Shown here: positions 1 through 7,550 of the stretch, one piece after another
Position numbering within the stretch: position 1 is the first letter of the stretch
Layout of the letters: each line of letters begins with the position of its first letter
DNA from: JBBRHQ01 sp963781345
GTDB taxonomy: Bacteria > Actinomycetota > Thermoleophilia > Solirubrobacterales > 70-9
Direction: 5' to 3'
Assembly (NCBI GenBank): GCA_963781345.1
Contig: CAWAFQ010000014.1
Span: 558,001 to 622,000, forward strand
Length of the DNA stretch: 64,000 nucleotides
Made by a program: the position numbers and the translations under genes
The notes under the pieces: generated by a model
What the model saw: only the letters and a program-made list of their open reading frames with translations
Databases searched by the model: none
What the model was told of the DNA's origin: nothing

Positions 1-610
1 AGTCGAGGCGGACAACACGCTCGGGGCGCTTGACGTCGGTCAGCACCCAGTTCCAGGTCTGCTCCCCCTGGCGATAGGGAGCCCAGTCGACCTTGACGCC
101 CGGGGCCGAGGTGAATTTGTCAAAGGCGTCGTTGACCGCGACGTTGACGAGGTCGGTCCCCTTCGCGCCGAAGCGGACGATTGAACCCTCGGGAACCGTC
201 TGCGAGGCGAGGTCCTCGCTCGGGAGCGGGTAGGAAGCGCGCTTGCCCGGGGTTCGGCCGAGGACCGTGCGCTCCGACACCGTGACCGTGCAGGTCGCGG
301 TGGCGCGATCGTCGCTGCGCGCGGTCTCGAGCCGCAGGGCGCCGCTGATCCGGAACAGTCGGTAGCCGCTCGCGTTCGTCCGCGTCGACTGGATCTCGCC
401 GGCGACGATCTTCGCCGAGAGCACCTTCGATGTGGCATTGGCCGAGTCCGGCAATGAGGCCGACTCGTCCCAATCGAGATAGGCGCCGCCCTCGTTCCCG
501 CCAGCAGTGAGCAGCGCCGCCGCCACGGTCAGCAGCAGGCCGACGGCGACGACGAGGATTGCCCCCAGCGGAATATCGGCCACCTCGCGACTCATCGAGT
601 CGCGGAACAT
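1..610 (-). CDS. Membrane-anchored hypothetical protein, partial (3' end outside window)
   Basis: The frame is open from an ATG at 608-610 to the left edge, giving 203 visible residues. After a short polar N-terminus (MFRDSMSR) there is one hydrophobic segment at about residues 13-35, followed by a long polar region with a single cysteine (ATCTVTV), so the protein is probably anchored with most of it outside the cell. A downstream in-frame ATG (residue 6) is an alternative start; neither has a strong ribosome site. Codon usage looks real (third positions mostly G/C). I do not recognise the family and assign no function. Confidence 0.65.
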   Translation of the reverse strand, partial: MFRDSMSREVADIPLGAILVVAVGLLLTVAAALLTAGGNEGGAYLDWDESASLPDSANATSKVLSAKIVAGEIQSTRTNASGYRLFRISGALRLETARSDDRATATCTVTVSERTVLGRTPGKRASYPLPSEDLASQTVPEGSIVRFGAKGTDLVNVAVNDAFDKFTSAPGVKVDWAPYRQGEQTWNWVLTDVKRPERVVRLD

Positions 611-663
611 ACCCGCCCGCAACCCGGGGGTCAGATCAGGCCAGGCAAGCGGACATGCACGAA

Positions 664-686
664 GGGCCCCGCGCCGGGCGGGGCCC
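664..686 (-). terminator. GC-rich hairpin between two minus-strand genes
   Basis: Perfect 9-bp stem GGGCCCCGC / GCGGGGCCC with a 5-base loop, between the end of the secreted-protein gene at 722 and the start of the gene at 610. No T-run follows on the minus strand, so termination is inferred from position and stability only. Confidence 0.4.
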
Positions 687-721
687 CTCGTTGAGCTTTC
701 CCCCGTGCGGGTGGAGGCTGC

Positions 722-1111
722 CTAGACCGGGATCGGATCCGGCGGGGGCGGGGGCGCCTGGAGCTTCGACCTAACGCAGTTCAGGAACGGGAACGGGGCA
801 CCGTAGGTCTGCGAGAACGCCGAGGAGCCGGACGCGTCGCGCTCGCTCGCGCAGGCCTGGACCGCGGACTCGACCGACGCCGTGTAGGCGTCGACGTTTT
901 GCCTGACGCAGTTGCGCAGGTTCCCGTACTTGGCTGCGAATGCATCGCGCCCGGTGACGCGAGCCTCATTGAGGCAGTCGCGAACCGAAAGCGCCACGGT
1001 GCCGGCCATGATGAAGGGCCGAACACCCGGTTCGTCTCGCGGGGCACCAAGCGAAGCGGACGGGACGGCGAGCATCGCACACATCGCACCCGCCAGGATC
1101 AGCTTCTTCAT
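722..1111 (-). CDS. Small secreted protein with a duplicated C..AF..YG..NCV cysteine motif
   Basis: The product has 129 residues. The start is an ATG preceded by a strong GAGGAGGAAGC ribosome site. Residues 1-22 are a signal peptide (KK, hydrophobic core, small residues), so the protein is exported. The mature part contains a motif twice: C46...DAF..KYG...NC68VR and C87...SAF..TYG......NC112VR, which suggests an internal duplication with one disulfide per unit. The C-terminus is proline-rich. Similar Cys/YG/NCV repeats are, as I recall, common in secreted proteins of this actinobacterial class, but their function is unknown to me. The gene stands alone, facing away from the peptide genes to its right. 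Confidence 0.75.
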   Translation of the reverse strand: MKKLILAGAMCAMLAVPSASLGAPRDEPGVRPFIMAGTVALSVRDCLNEARVTGRDAFAAKYGNLRNCVRQNVDAYTASVESAVQACASERDASGSSAFSQTYGAPFPFLNCVRSKLQAPPPPPDPIPV

Positions 1112-1530
1112 GCTTCCTCCTCAATAGTCACTAGTTCTCTTGCGATTCGGTCCCGGGAGCCGTGCCCTTGACGCCCGGCGGCATAGGTCATTCACCTGTC
1201 CAGGCTGCGTCTGGACGTTTAATCCTCGGGGTTCGAAGGCGCCAGGCGCAAACGACGCGGAACTAGGCAGCTACCGGGATCTTCCACCGCGACCCTGCGG
1301 CAAACCACTGATCCGTGGCCACCCAGGCGGGCCGACAGTCGCTTGCCCTTGTTCCCTAGATTGGTCGTTCCCCTGCAGTATCTTCCAAGCGCCATGACTT
1401 GACGAGGTTTGAGCCTCCTCCGACCTCATGCTCCCGTAGCATGGGCAATGGCTGACTGAGGGGAATTGAGGCGAACCCTAAGCAAGGTGCGTCGCGGCAG
1501 GCGATGCAAGCAACGAATGTGTGAATCTCG
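1112..1530. other. 419-bp stretch with no supported gene
   Basis: Short open frames exist here on both strands, but none has both a ribosome site and a plausible protein. I see no tRNA, repeat or strong hairpin. It separates the secreted-protein gene from the 33-residue peptide genes. Confidence 0.5.
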
Positions 1531-1632
1531 ATGGACACGGACACCGCTCCTTACGAGCCGCCCAGAGTCGATGAGATCGAGGGCGGCGAGGGTCCCATCC
1601 TGACTTCGCCTGGGGGCGCCAACTCCGTCTGA
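1531..1632 (+). CDS. 33-residue YE-x-P-x-V peptide, RiPP-precursor-like (copy 1)
   Basis: Open frame of 33 codons, ATG to TGA, with an in-frame stop just upstream (1522-1524), so the ATG is the only start. The product aligns with the two minus-strand peptides at 1789 and 1928: an acidic N-terminus, then YEPPRVDEI, a Gly/acidic stretch, GPILT and a short C-terminal tail. All three are exactly 33 residues; in this copy the shared Tyr is residue 8 and the PI pair is 22-23, one position earlier than in the other two. Unlike them it has no clear ribosome site and no TANNNT box at leaderless spacing, so expression is doubtful and it may be a decaying copy. The Y-x-x-P-x-(L/V) spacing resembles leader motifs bound by RRE domains in lasso-peptide and related pathways. 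No maturation enzyme lies nearby. Confidence 0.5.
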   Translation: MDTDTAPYEPPRVDEIEGGEGPILTSPGGANSV

Positions 1633-1748
1633 GGCAGGTTGCGACAGTCTCATCGGCTCGCCCGGTTGCGTTGTCGGCTGCCGCGTGATGTCCTCCAGGT
1701 TCTCCGCACCTCTTCAAGCTGAGGGCGTCGGTCAGGTTCTCGCGGCGG

Positions 1749-1781
1749 TCCTGAGCCTGGGTCGGCATTCGCCCTCAGGAC
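1749..1781 (-). terminator. Inverted repeat just beyond the peptide genes
   Basis: GTCCTGAG (1749-1756) and CTCAGGAC (1774-1781) form an 8-bp stem with an 18-base loop, 8 bp past the stop of the minus-strand peptide gene at 1789. The position suits termination, but no T-run is present. Confidence 0.35.
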
Positions 1782-1788
1782 GCTTTGG

Positions 1789-1890
1789 CTAGATAGGGGA
1801 AGCCCCGGAGGCGGTGACAATCGGGTAACCGCCGTTGTCGATCTCCTCTACTGCCGGAGCCTCATATACCGGTTTGGTGTCCTCCTGCAT
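1789..1890 (-). CDS. 33-residue YE-x-P-x-V peptide, RiPP-precursor-like (copy 2)
   Basis: ATG at 1888-1890 with a strong upstream GAGGAGG six to seven bases away, ending at TAG 1789-1791. The 33-residue product has Y9-E-A-P12-A-V14-E-E-I17, then D/N/G residues, P23-I24-V-T26 and a Ser/Ala/Gly tail. It matches copy 3 (1928-2029) position for position at Y9, E10, P12, A13, V14, E15, E16, I17, G21, P23, I24 and T26, and copy 1 after a one-residue offset. The conserved first half and variable last third suggest a leader followed by a core. It is too short for a lasso core and has no acidic ring-forming residue after T26. It is probably co-transcribed with copy 3, 37 bp upstream. Function is inferred only from this pattern. 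Confidence 0.65.
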   Translation of the reverse strand: MQEDTKPVYEAPAVEEIDNGGYPIVTASGASPI

Positions 1891-1927
1891 TCCAATTCCT
1901 CCTCTCTTGCCGGTCTGCCGCTCTTGA

Positions 1928-2029
1928 CTAGTCGGTAGAAAGCTGGGGGACGGTGGCAATCGGGCAACCGTCGCCGTTGATCTCCTCGACCGCTGGCGGC
2001 TCATATGGCGGTGCGGCGTTCTGCAGCAT
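1928..2029 (-). CDS. 33-residue YE-x-P-x-V peptide, RiPP-precursor-like (copy 3)
   Basis: ATG at 2027-2029 preceded by GGAGGAGAAGGA, ending at TAG 1928-1930. The product is 33 residues with Y9-E-P-P12-A-V14-E-E-I17, N/G/D/G, C22-P23-I24-A-T26 and a PQLSTD end. It carries the only cysteine of the three paralogues, at C22. Ribosome site, length and spacing match copy 2, so the two look like a tandem precursor pair. The family is not a named one I can identify. A RiPP precursor is the best guess; a small regulatory or toxin-like peptide is the alternative. Confidence 0.65.
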   Translation of the reverse strand: MLQNAAPPYEPPAVEEINGDGCPIATVPQLSTD

Positions 2030-2214
2030 TCCTTCTCCTCCTAGGTCGGACCGGCTTCCAACTCTACGGATGAACGACGCCAAATGGGTCACGATAGAAG
2101 GCAACTGAGTTGGCGGCGGCGGCGGGGAAGTTGGGACCAGCAGGGGGTATCATGGGCCAGCGTCTGGAATCTGGGCCACAAAACGCGCAGAACCCCACCC
2201 TGGCTGAAGTTCCC

Positions 2215-2847
2215 TCAGCAGGCGACGATCAGGTGGAAGTCATTGTCCTCGATGTCGGCGAAGGTGTATCCCTTCCTGTAGATCGTCACTCCGACCTTGC
2301 TGCTGCTCCCGTCGAGATTCATCCGCGCTTGCGCCGTGGCTCCCGCCCCGATCACACCGGGTGCAAATCCGAAGCCGACGGTTGCGACCGCGACGCAACC
2401 TGTGAGGCTGCGGTTGAAATCGACGAAGTACTGCCCGGTGCTGATTTTCCCAGCACTCGAGACTCCGCTCTGCGCACTGAGGGAACCGCTGGAGCTGACG
2501 TGAGCGAAGAGCGGCGGCATCGCCGCAGTCGGATCGAGGTCGTCGGCCTGCAGCGAGAAGTCCTTGGCTTCGCGGGTGCCGACTGAGTTGGGCGCGAGCT
2601 GGTCGGAGCCCACCGCGTTGCCCTGGAGCGAGTTGGGACCAACCGAATTCTCTTGGAGCTTGCCCTCGGAGACGCTTAGCGGCTTCAGCTGCCTGGCGCC
2701 GACGCTGTGCCTCTTCAGCTGCTTCGTGCCGACGCTGTTCCGCGGGATCTTCAGCGCGGCATAGGACGCGCCCCCGAGCGCAATAAAGACCGCGATAGTC
2801 GCCATCACGTTCGCGTAGGTGAGCTTCCCGCGCAGCTTCCCAGCCAT
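2215..2847 (-). CDS. LTYANVM-anchored surface protein with NSVG repeats
   Basis: The start is the ATG at 2847, behind GGGGGACTG; an upstream in-frame ATG at 2901 is not conserved in the paralogue at 5046-5783. The 210-residue product begins MAGKLRGKLTYANVM, then one hydrophobic segment (about residues 13-30), then tandem 10-11 residue units of the NSVGxxQL type (about residues 35-95), likely a regular beta structure. A C-terminal domain of about 110 residues with two cysteines (TGCVAV and the final C) follows. It is probably anchored and extracellular. The family is, as I recall, abundant in Solirubrobacterales and of unknown role. It is divergent from the gene at 3023. Confidence 0.75.
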   Translation of the reverse strand: MAGKLRGKLTYANVMATIAVFIALGGASYAALKIPRNSVGTKQLKRHSVGARQLKPLSVSEGKLQENSVGPNSLQGNAVGSDQLAPNSVGTREAKDFSLQADDLDPTAAMPPLFAHVSSSGSLSAQSGVSSAGKISTGQYFVDFNRSLTGCVAVATVGFGFAPGVIGAGATAQARMNLDGSSSKVGVTIYRKGYTFADIEDNDFHLIVAC

Positions 2848-3022
2848 CAGTCCCCCAGTCGAATCGGAATGAATCGGTGAGGGCCAGCCTACGTCGGCCA
2901 CCGTGGGGGCGCAAGGGGCGAGAGCGCGCCTTTGGCGGGTGATCGAACTGCCCCTGAGCGGTCACGTCGAACATACTGCTGGGCGCGCCATTTAACGCGT
3001 CGCCTGGTAATCTCTCGGCGCT

Positions 3023-3907
3023 ATGGGGGGTCTGGCCGAGCGGGGAGGTCTAGCCAAGCGCGTTCTGTGCTTGTCGGGATTCGCGTTGATCTCAACGTCG
3101 CTCGCACTCGCGCCGTCGGCACTGGCGAAGAAGGGAGCCAAGCCGGACCTGGCGATTCTGAGTGTCCAGCAAAAGGGCTACACGTTTCCCGGACAATCGC
3201 TCGAAGTGACGGTGAATGGAGTGAACCGTGGATCCCGGGCAACTAAGGCAGCGATCACCCTCGGCGTTTCAGAAGGGGATCTGCCCGAGCTGCCAAATGT
3301 GCTCGCCACCGAGAAGTACCCCCCCGGCAGGTGGGAACAGGGCCTTAGCATTCGAAGGCCCCTCGGCAGGTGGGAGTTGAGGGTCTGCGTCAAGTCGAAA
3401 AGGGGCAAAAGCTGCCGCAACGCGCACTTCAGCGTCATCCCGACAAGCTGGCGCGGGACGGCGACCGCCATCGGCCAAGAAACCACGGGTGGCGCGACGT
3501 TGAACTTGACAGCCGAACCCACGGCGTTCTTCTATTTCGACAAGAAGACGCCATCGGGGTTCAGATACACCGGCGACGGGAAAGTGAAGGAGACAATTTC
3601 CGGTGGCTTCGCACCTTGCTCGGCCGACGGAAAGGGGACCTACAGCATCACGCCCAAGTCCAATCTGCTGCTGTCTGAGGATCTCAAGGTCTACGACGCA
3701 GTCGGGCTGGCTCCCGTCGTGCAGACCTATCCGGCTACCCAGACCTGTTTCGGGGTGACTTCCCCGCCTCTAGAAAGCCCATTCCATAACTGGCTCGAGA
3801 CGGGGCCGAGGAACAAGCAACCGGATGCGAAGACGCTCGCCGGCACCTACTCGCGCACGACCGGGACCCTGCCGTTGAGGTGGACGTGGTATTTCCGTGC
3901 GCAGTAG
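3023..3907 (+). CDS. Secreted protein with CARDB-like N-terminal domain
   Basis: The product has 294 residues. TAATCT lies nine bases before the ATG, consistent with a leaderless transcript. Residues 13-35 are a hydrophobic signal segment ending near ALA. Residues about 40-105 (KPDLAILSV...PGQSLEVTVNGVNRG) look like a CARDB/adhesion-type beta-sandwich. The rest is beta-rich with paired cysteines, including KSKRGKSCRN and CSADGKGTY. Export is supported by the signal; the role is unknown. A paralogue is not seen in the window. Confidence 0.7.
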   Translation: MGGLAERGGLAKRVLCLSGFALISTSLALAPSALAKKGAKPDLAILSVQQKGYTFPGQSLEVTVNGVNRGSRATKAAITLGVSEGDLPELPNVLATEKYPPGRWEQGLSIRRPLGRWELRVCVKSKRGKSCRNAHFSVIPTSWRGTATAIGQETTGGATLNLTAEPTAFFYFDKKTPSGFRYTGDGKVKETISGGFAPCSADGKGTYSITPKSNLLLSEDLKVYDAVGLAPVVQTYPATQTCFGVTSPPLESPFHNWLETGPRNKQPDAKTLAGTYSRTTGTLPLRWTWYFRAQ

Positions 3908-3991
3908 CCCGTGCAGCAGCCCTGATCGGGCCCCCGTGCCGTCGGGGTTCCGAGCGCTCGGGAAGCACCCTCTCGACGGAGGGGAGCGCCA

Positions 3992-4243
3992 TCAGGCCGC
4001 CAGATTCTCCAGGGCATGTCGCGCCACCTCGTCTGCGGGGTCCTCACCCAGCCGCGCGAAGGCAGCGGCCACTAGTTGGATCTCGCCCAATGTCGCCCGC
4101 GTCTCGACGGCGAACCTGACGAGCAGCCTCCCCGACGCCCTCGGATAGCGCGGGTCACCCGTCTTCGCGAGCAGCCGACGGCGGCCATCGGCAAGACCCA
4201 GGCCGTCCTCTCGCAGATCCTCGACTGGGCAGTCCTGCCCCAC
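3992..4243 (-). CDS. Small conserved ORF antisense to the integrase remnant (copy 1)
   Basis: 83-codon open frame. Its last 60 or so residues (from RRLLAKTGDPRYPRAS through VETRATLGEIQ to ALENLAA) align with a second copy at 7551-7740 that also lies beside an integrase remnant. Shared features are ETRA(S/T)LGE and an Ala/Leu-rich helix with a P(A/H)DE turn. The first 20 or so residues overlap the integrase remnant and are probably not native, so the start is uncertain. It may be a small accessory gene of the mobile element, or a truncated one. No function is known to me. Confidence 0.4.
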   Translation of the reverse strand: MGQDCPVEDLREDGLGLADGRRRLLAKTGDPRYPRASGRLLVRFAVETRATLGEIQLVAAAFARLGEDPADEVARHALENLAA

Positions 4244-4812
4244 GAGTATCTAGACGTGAATCCCGTCCTCGCCTTAAGCGCCCCAAGTACTCCAAGAAGA
4301 CCCATGGGGAGCCGCTGAGGACGTGGAGAGGCTCCGGGGTAGGTTGGGCCCGCATTTGCCCTCGAACCCAGGTAATCGAGCGCAACCCGCAGGGGGACAT
4401 CCGACCGGGGGCAAAGACGGGCGAGGTCCACAAGCGTTCAGTGAGGTTCCGGAGGTCGTCCTTGCGGATCAAGAATTGGCGGATCGACTCCAGGGGAACC
4501 GGGCTCGTCTTCCCGCGCCGAGACAGTCAGCCCTGGACAAAGACGGATTGGGACAACTGGCGAGCCCGGCGCTTCAGGAGGGCCGCGAAGGACGTTGGAT
4601 TCGGCAAGTTATTGAAGCCCTATGACCTTCGTCATACGGCCGCGACCCTGTTTGCCGCTGCCGGCTGGGACCACATCGAGGTTGCCCGTCCGCTCGGCCA
4701 CTCTCCGGAAGAGTCTATGAAGACCTATCAGCACCTCATAGAAGCGAGCCTTCGCCGCGGAGGGGGTCAAGGTAATCGAGGGCTACGGCACGGAGATTGT
4801 TGGGGAGCTTGA
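4070..4812 (+). pseudogene. Decayed tyrosine recombinase/integrase
   Basis: Two frames hold pieces of one integrase. Frame 2 up to 4318 has a core-binding fragment (AAIGKTQAVLSQILDWAV...NPV). A frame-1 segment before 4441 and running to 4812 has VIERNPQGDIRPGAKTGEVH and then a well-kept C-terminal part: GTGLVFPRRDSQPW, YDLRHTAATL, GHSPEESMKTYQHLIE. These carry the catalytic Arg-His, His and Tyr of the family. The segment that should hold the first catalytic Arg (the AGLRxxE region) is missing, and the frames do not join, so the gene is inactive. It is one of two copies; the other is next to tRNA-Arg at 7780-7877. Confidence 0.75.
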
Positions 4813-4879
4813 AGAGGGGTCCTAGCTGCCGTAGGCTCGGCAGCGGCTCTGAATGTCAACTGACAGGAGGCAGGGCAAC

Positions 4880-5074
4880 GTGAGCGGAGGTCTGACCTAC
4901 GCCAACGTCGTCTCGACGCTGTGCCTGTTGCTCGGCGGAGGCGCATACACCGCAACCCACCTGAAGAAGAACAGTGTCGCAAGACCCACACCCACGGATC
5001 ATGGCTTGCTCCGCGCTGGGCCGGGTCCGCGCTGGGCCGGGTATCTCAGTTCGGCGTCAGGCGAAATCCCGTGA
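4880..5074 (+). pseudogene. Truncated LTYAN-family anchor fragment
   Basis: Behind AGGAGG at 4865-4870 a GTG at 4880 opens a frame reading SGGLTYANVVSTL...GGGAYTATHLKKNSV, the conserved anchor of the family at 2215-2847 and 5046-5783. After KKNSV the homology stops and the frame runs about 30 unrelated residues to a stop. An ATG at 4853 is in the same frame but upstream of the ribosome site. Its 3' end overlaps the 3' end of the intact minus-strand paralogue by 29 bp, so the break may reflect recombination between inverted copies. Only the anchor survives. Confidence 0.6.
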
Positions 5075-5783
5075 GCGCGTACTCGGCGGGAATGAGGAGG
5101 CCGCCCGGGATCGGGGCCACCTCCGTCATCTTCAGCACTATCTTGCTCCCTGGGGGCACCGAGGCGGCATGAGTCGTGTCAGAGCACGATTGGTTGGTGC
5201 CGGTGATCGCGCAGCTGAGGTCGGTGTCATTGCCGTTCACCCGCAGCGCGACAGTGACGGTCAGAGTTGCATCCCCCGGTGGGACCTTCAATTGGACCGA
5301 AAGATCGCGGGCGATCAGGGCGGTTTGAGGGGAGAGAGTCTCAGCGGCGATCGGGTTGCCGTTGGCGCTCCCTATCCCAGACACCGGCGCATAGAGAGTG
5401 TTTGTCCCCAAGAGGCCCGGAGCACCCGTCATCAAGGAGGACATGACCGCCCCGAAGTCGGGAGCCGGGTGGCCCTGGAGAGCATCGGAATTGGCGGCGT
5501 GAGTCGCGTTATCGGAATTGGCGGTGTGAACTGCGTTGTCCGCATTGACGGCCCCGGTGGCATTTGGCACCAAACCCAGCGTCGACGCCTTTATGTCGGA
5601 GCCGGTCAACGATTGGTTCTTCACCTTGGCTCCGGTGACCGCATTCGCCTTGATCTGATTGCCGCCGACGCTGTTCTTCTTCAGGTGGGTGGCAGCGTAG
5701 GCCCCGCCTCCGAGAACGATGAACCCCAACAGCGTGACCATCACGTTCGCGTAGGTGAGCTTCCCGCGCAGCTTGCCTGCCAT
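5046..5783 (-). CDS. LTYANVM-anchored surface protein
   Basis: The product has 245 residues, with an ATG start behind GGAGG. The N-terminus MAGKLRGKLTYANVM is identical to that of the gene at 2215-2847, followed by a hydrophobic segment (about 14-32), KKNSV and NAVTGAKVKN-type repeats, then alternating NADNAVHTANSDNATHAANSD (about residues 80-100). The C-terminal 130 residues form a separate beta-rich domain with two cysteines (LSCAIT, QSCSDT). It is probably anchored and displayed outside the cell. Unlike the paralogue, its C-terminal domain is unrelated, so the anchor plus repeat module appears to be combined with different end domains. Confidence 0.75.
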   Translation of the reverse strand: MAGKLRGKLTYANVMVTLLGFIVLGGGAYAATHLKKNSVGGNQIKANAVTGAKVKNQSLTGSDIKASTLGLVPNATGAVNADNAVHTANSDNATHAANSDALQGHPAPDFGAVMSSLMTGAPGLLGTNTLYAPVSGIGSANGNPIAAETLSPQTALIARDLSVQLKVPPGDATLTVTVALRVNGNDTDLSCAITGTNQSCSDTTHAASVPPGSKIVLKMTEVAPIPGGLLIPAEYALTGFRLTPN

Positions 5784-6280
5784 GAGGCCTCCGTCGATTG
5801 CATGAACCGGAGTCCGAGCCTACGCTCGACCGCTTCAGCGCGCAAGGGGGATGGCCGGATAGCCAGTCCGAGAGAGGACCTGAGCCCCCTAACGGCGCAA
5901 TTCGTCTCTCACTACGTGCAACCTCCGACCTCCACCTAGCTGCTCCCACCCCCGCTAACCGTGTGCCATGACGTGCTCTCTCTGCTTGGGGGAGAAGAAG
6001 ACGGCTGGGTAGAATGCTCGCGGCTCCTCGGTAGTAGGAGGTACTGTGTAGCCATTCTGAGCCCCCGGCGGACGCCCTAACGGCCTCCCAGCCCCCCTGG
6101 GGTTCCCCACAACCTCACTTCACCCTAACCCTCGCGTCCAATCGCTCTACAGCGAGAACCCGCGCTCGTTCCATTACCGGCGCTAGAGGCGGTCCGCGCC
6201 CACCGAGATCAGTTGTCGCCGTGGTCGCAGCGAAAGCTATTCACGTTTCCAGGCGTGTCTAGCTGGTGTTCTGATCGCTG
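5784..6280. other. 497-bp stretch with no supported gene
   Basis: Nothing convincing is seen on either strand. An AGGAGG at about 6045 is followed by GTGTAG and opens no frame. The stretch holds the upstream region of the 5783 gene and the downstream region of the 6281 gene. Confidence 0.5.
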
Positions 6281-6733
6281 CTAGTCGTGTTGGGCGGTCC
6301 ACGTCGTCTTGCCACTGGTGCAGACGACGTGTGTCCCCCCGGGGGTGCTGTAGGCGATATGTTGGTGCAAGAAGCCTTGAGCTCTTGTCGCGCTGGTGAA
6401 GTGGCCCCCCACCGAGACTCCACTTTCTGACGTCGAGAAGCGGCCGTTGTGGATTGTTGCCGCCGGTCGGCCGGGTGCCCCGAAGACCCAGGTTTGGGTG
6501 CCGCTCTGCGACTTTGGCCGGCACTTGCTTCGAATGGTGAAGGTGATGCGACTGACCTTTGTGTGTCCAGGGCCAACTTTGAGTCCGAACTGCTTGCCGC
6601 GAGAAGTCGAGCCGGAGTAGCTGCCGCCATTTGGTGTCGATGCCGCCAGCGCCACCCCCGCAAGGCCAAAGAGAACGAAGACCAGGGCCAAAGTCGGAAG
6701 CGCGCGACGCCGGCCCTTCGCTTGATGGCGCAT
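6281..6733 (-). CDS. Secreted beta-rich protein of unknown function
   Basis: The start is the ATG at 6733 behind AAGGAGGTCCAG; the frame is open further upstream but without a ribosome site. The 150-residue product has a basic N-terminus (RHQAKGRRR) and a hydrophobic signal ending GVALAAS, so it is exported. The mature part has a GGSYSGSTSRGKQ start, regular hydrophobic alternation, one cysteine in the first half (SKCRPK) and one near the end (VVCTSGKTTW). The pattern GxYSG...C...G.F....CxSGKxxW is familiar to me from secreted proteins of this class, probably a single beta-sandwich with one disulfide. The role is unknown. Confidence 0.7.
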   Translation of the reverse strand: MRHQAKGRRRALPTLALVFVLFGLAGVALAASTPNGGSYSGSTSRGKQFGLKVGPGHTKVSRITFTIRSKCRPKSQSGTQTWVFGAPGRPAATIHNGRFSTSESGVSVGGHFTSATRAQGFLHQHIAYSTPGGTHVVCTSGKTTWTAQHD

Positions 6734-6836
6734 CTGGACCTCCTTGGGTTCCGTTGCATCCAAAGCTGCCGTTCGATGCACCCTATTGCACTATGGCAAG
6801 CAGGGCGCCGAGTCGTGGACGAAAGGGCACGCCGCC

Positions 6837-7433
6837 CTACGGAATGCGTTGCGTGGCCACGGCAATCGCCCCGATGTGCTCTGCGGGATCGACGTCGATG
6901 GAGTCGAAGGAGAAGTAGGTGAAGCCGCCATTTTTGTGCAGCTCACACTCGAAGTTGTCGTTCTTCTCGATGTTCTCCTCGCGACTGCCGTCGGGGTTGC
7001 TGTGGTAGCAGTTCGCCCCGGGGTAGCTGCCGATCAACTTGTGCCACTTGTCGCGGACACCGACATCCTCTGGCCGGGTTCCCAGCGTTGGCTCCACGGT
7101 CGAGATGTAGACGGCGTGCGCCCCGAGTGAGTGCCCCTTAAAGACGACGATCAGCTTCCGGCCCGGATTGTTAGCGCGGTAGGGATAGCGATATGTGAGG
7201 GAGTAGAGCGAGCCGCTCTGAGTCCGCTGCGGGGGGATCGGGCTCTTCAGCCTTTGCTGAATTGTCTGCCGTGTCATCCCGAGCGCCGCGTAGCCGATCG
7301 ATCGGCCTGGGACGATCTCCCGCTCCACTAGCCCACCGGCGGACAGCGCCGGCGTGACCCCCGTGAGCAACGCCAATGCTATGAGCGTGGCACCGATCCA
7401 GGACCACTTGGTCCAAGCGCGAGGAGATTTCAA
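6837..7433 (-). CDS. Secreted hypothetical protein
   Basis: I place the start at TTG 7433, where GGAAGG stands six bases upstream; the frame is open to 7493 but without a better site. The product is 198 residues. A hydrophobic segment (about 11-30) ending TPALSAGG is a signal peptide. The mature part begins with IVPGRSIGYAALGMTRQTIQQRLKSP, a short motif like that at the start of small periplasmic or surface proteins of the SmpA type (resemblance only), followed by a beta-rich domain with two cysteines (ANCYHS, FECELH). The gene faces left toward 6733 and is separated from it by about 100 bp. Confidence 0.65.
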   Translation of the reverse strand: MKSPRAWTKWSWIGATLIALALLTGVTPALSAGGLVEREIVPGRSIGYAALGMTRQTIQQRLKSPIPPQRTQSGSLYSLTYRYPYRANNPGRKLIVVFKGHSLGAHAVYISTVEPTLGTRPEDVGVRDKWHKLIGSYPGANCYHSNPDGSREENIEKNDNFECELHKNGGFTYFSFDSIDVDPAEHIGAIAVATQRIP

Positions 7434-7550
7434 TTGCGGCCTTCCTTCAGATTGAGGTTCGGCGCGCAGGAATTCTCCCGCCGATACGACCAAACTCTAC
7501 TTCAAGGCCTGCGGGGGTTATCCAGCCGCCACCCACGGCAACTAGCGTCA

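Noticed and set aside
1..473. Two shorter minus-strand ORFs (40-438, 120-473)
   Set aside because: They are in the wrong frames; the frame from 610 has a membrane anchor, sensible composition and is open to the window edge.
1200..1245. tRNA-like fragment around GGGGTTCGAAGG
   Set aside because: The flanking bases do not form a T stem, and no other arm is present.
1531..2029. Lasso-peptide precursors
   Set aside because: The leader-like motif fits, but no tail starts with Gly/Ala/Ser/Cys and has Asp/Glu seven to nine residues later, and no B or C protein is present.
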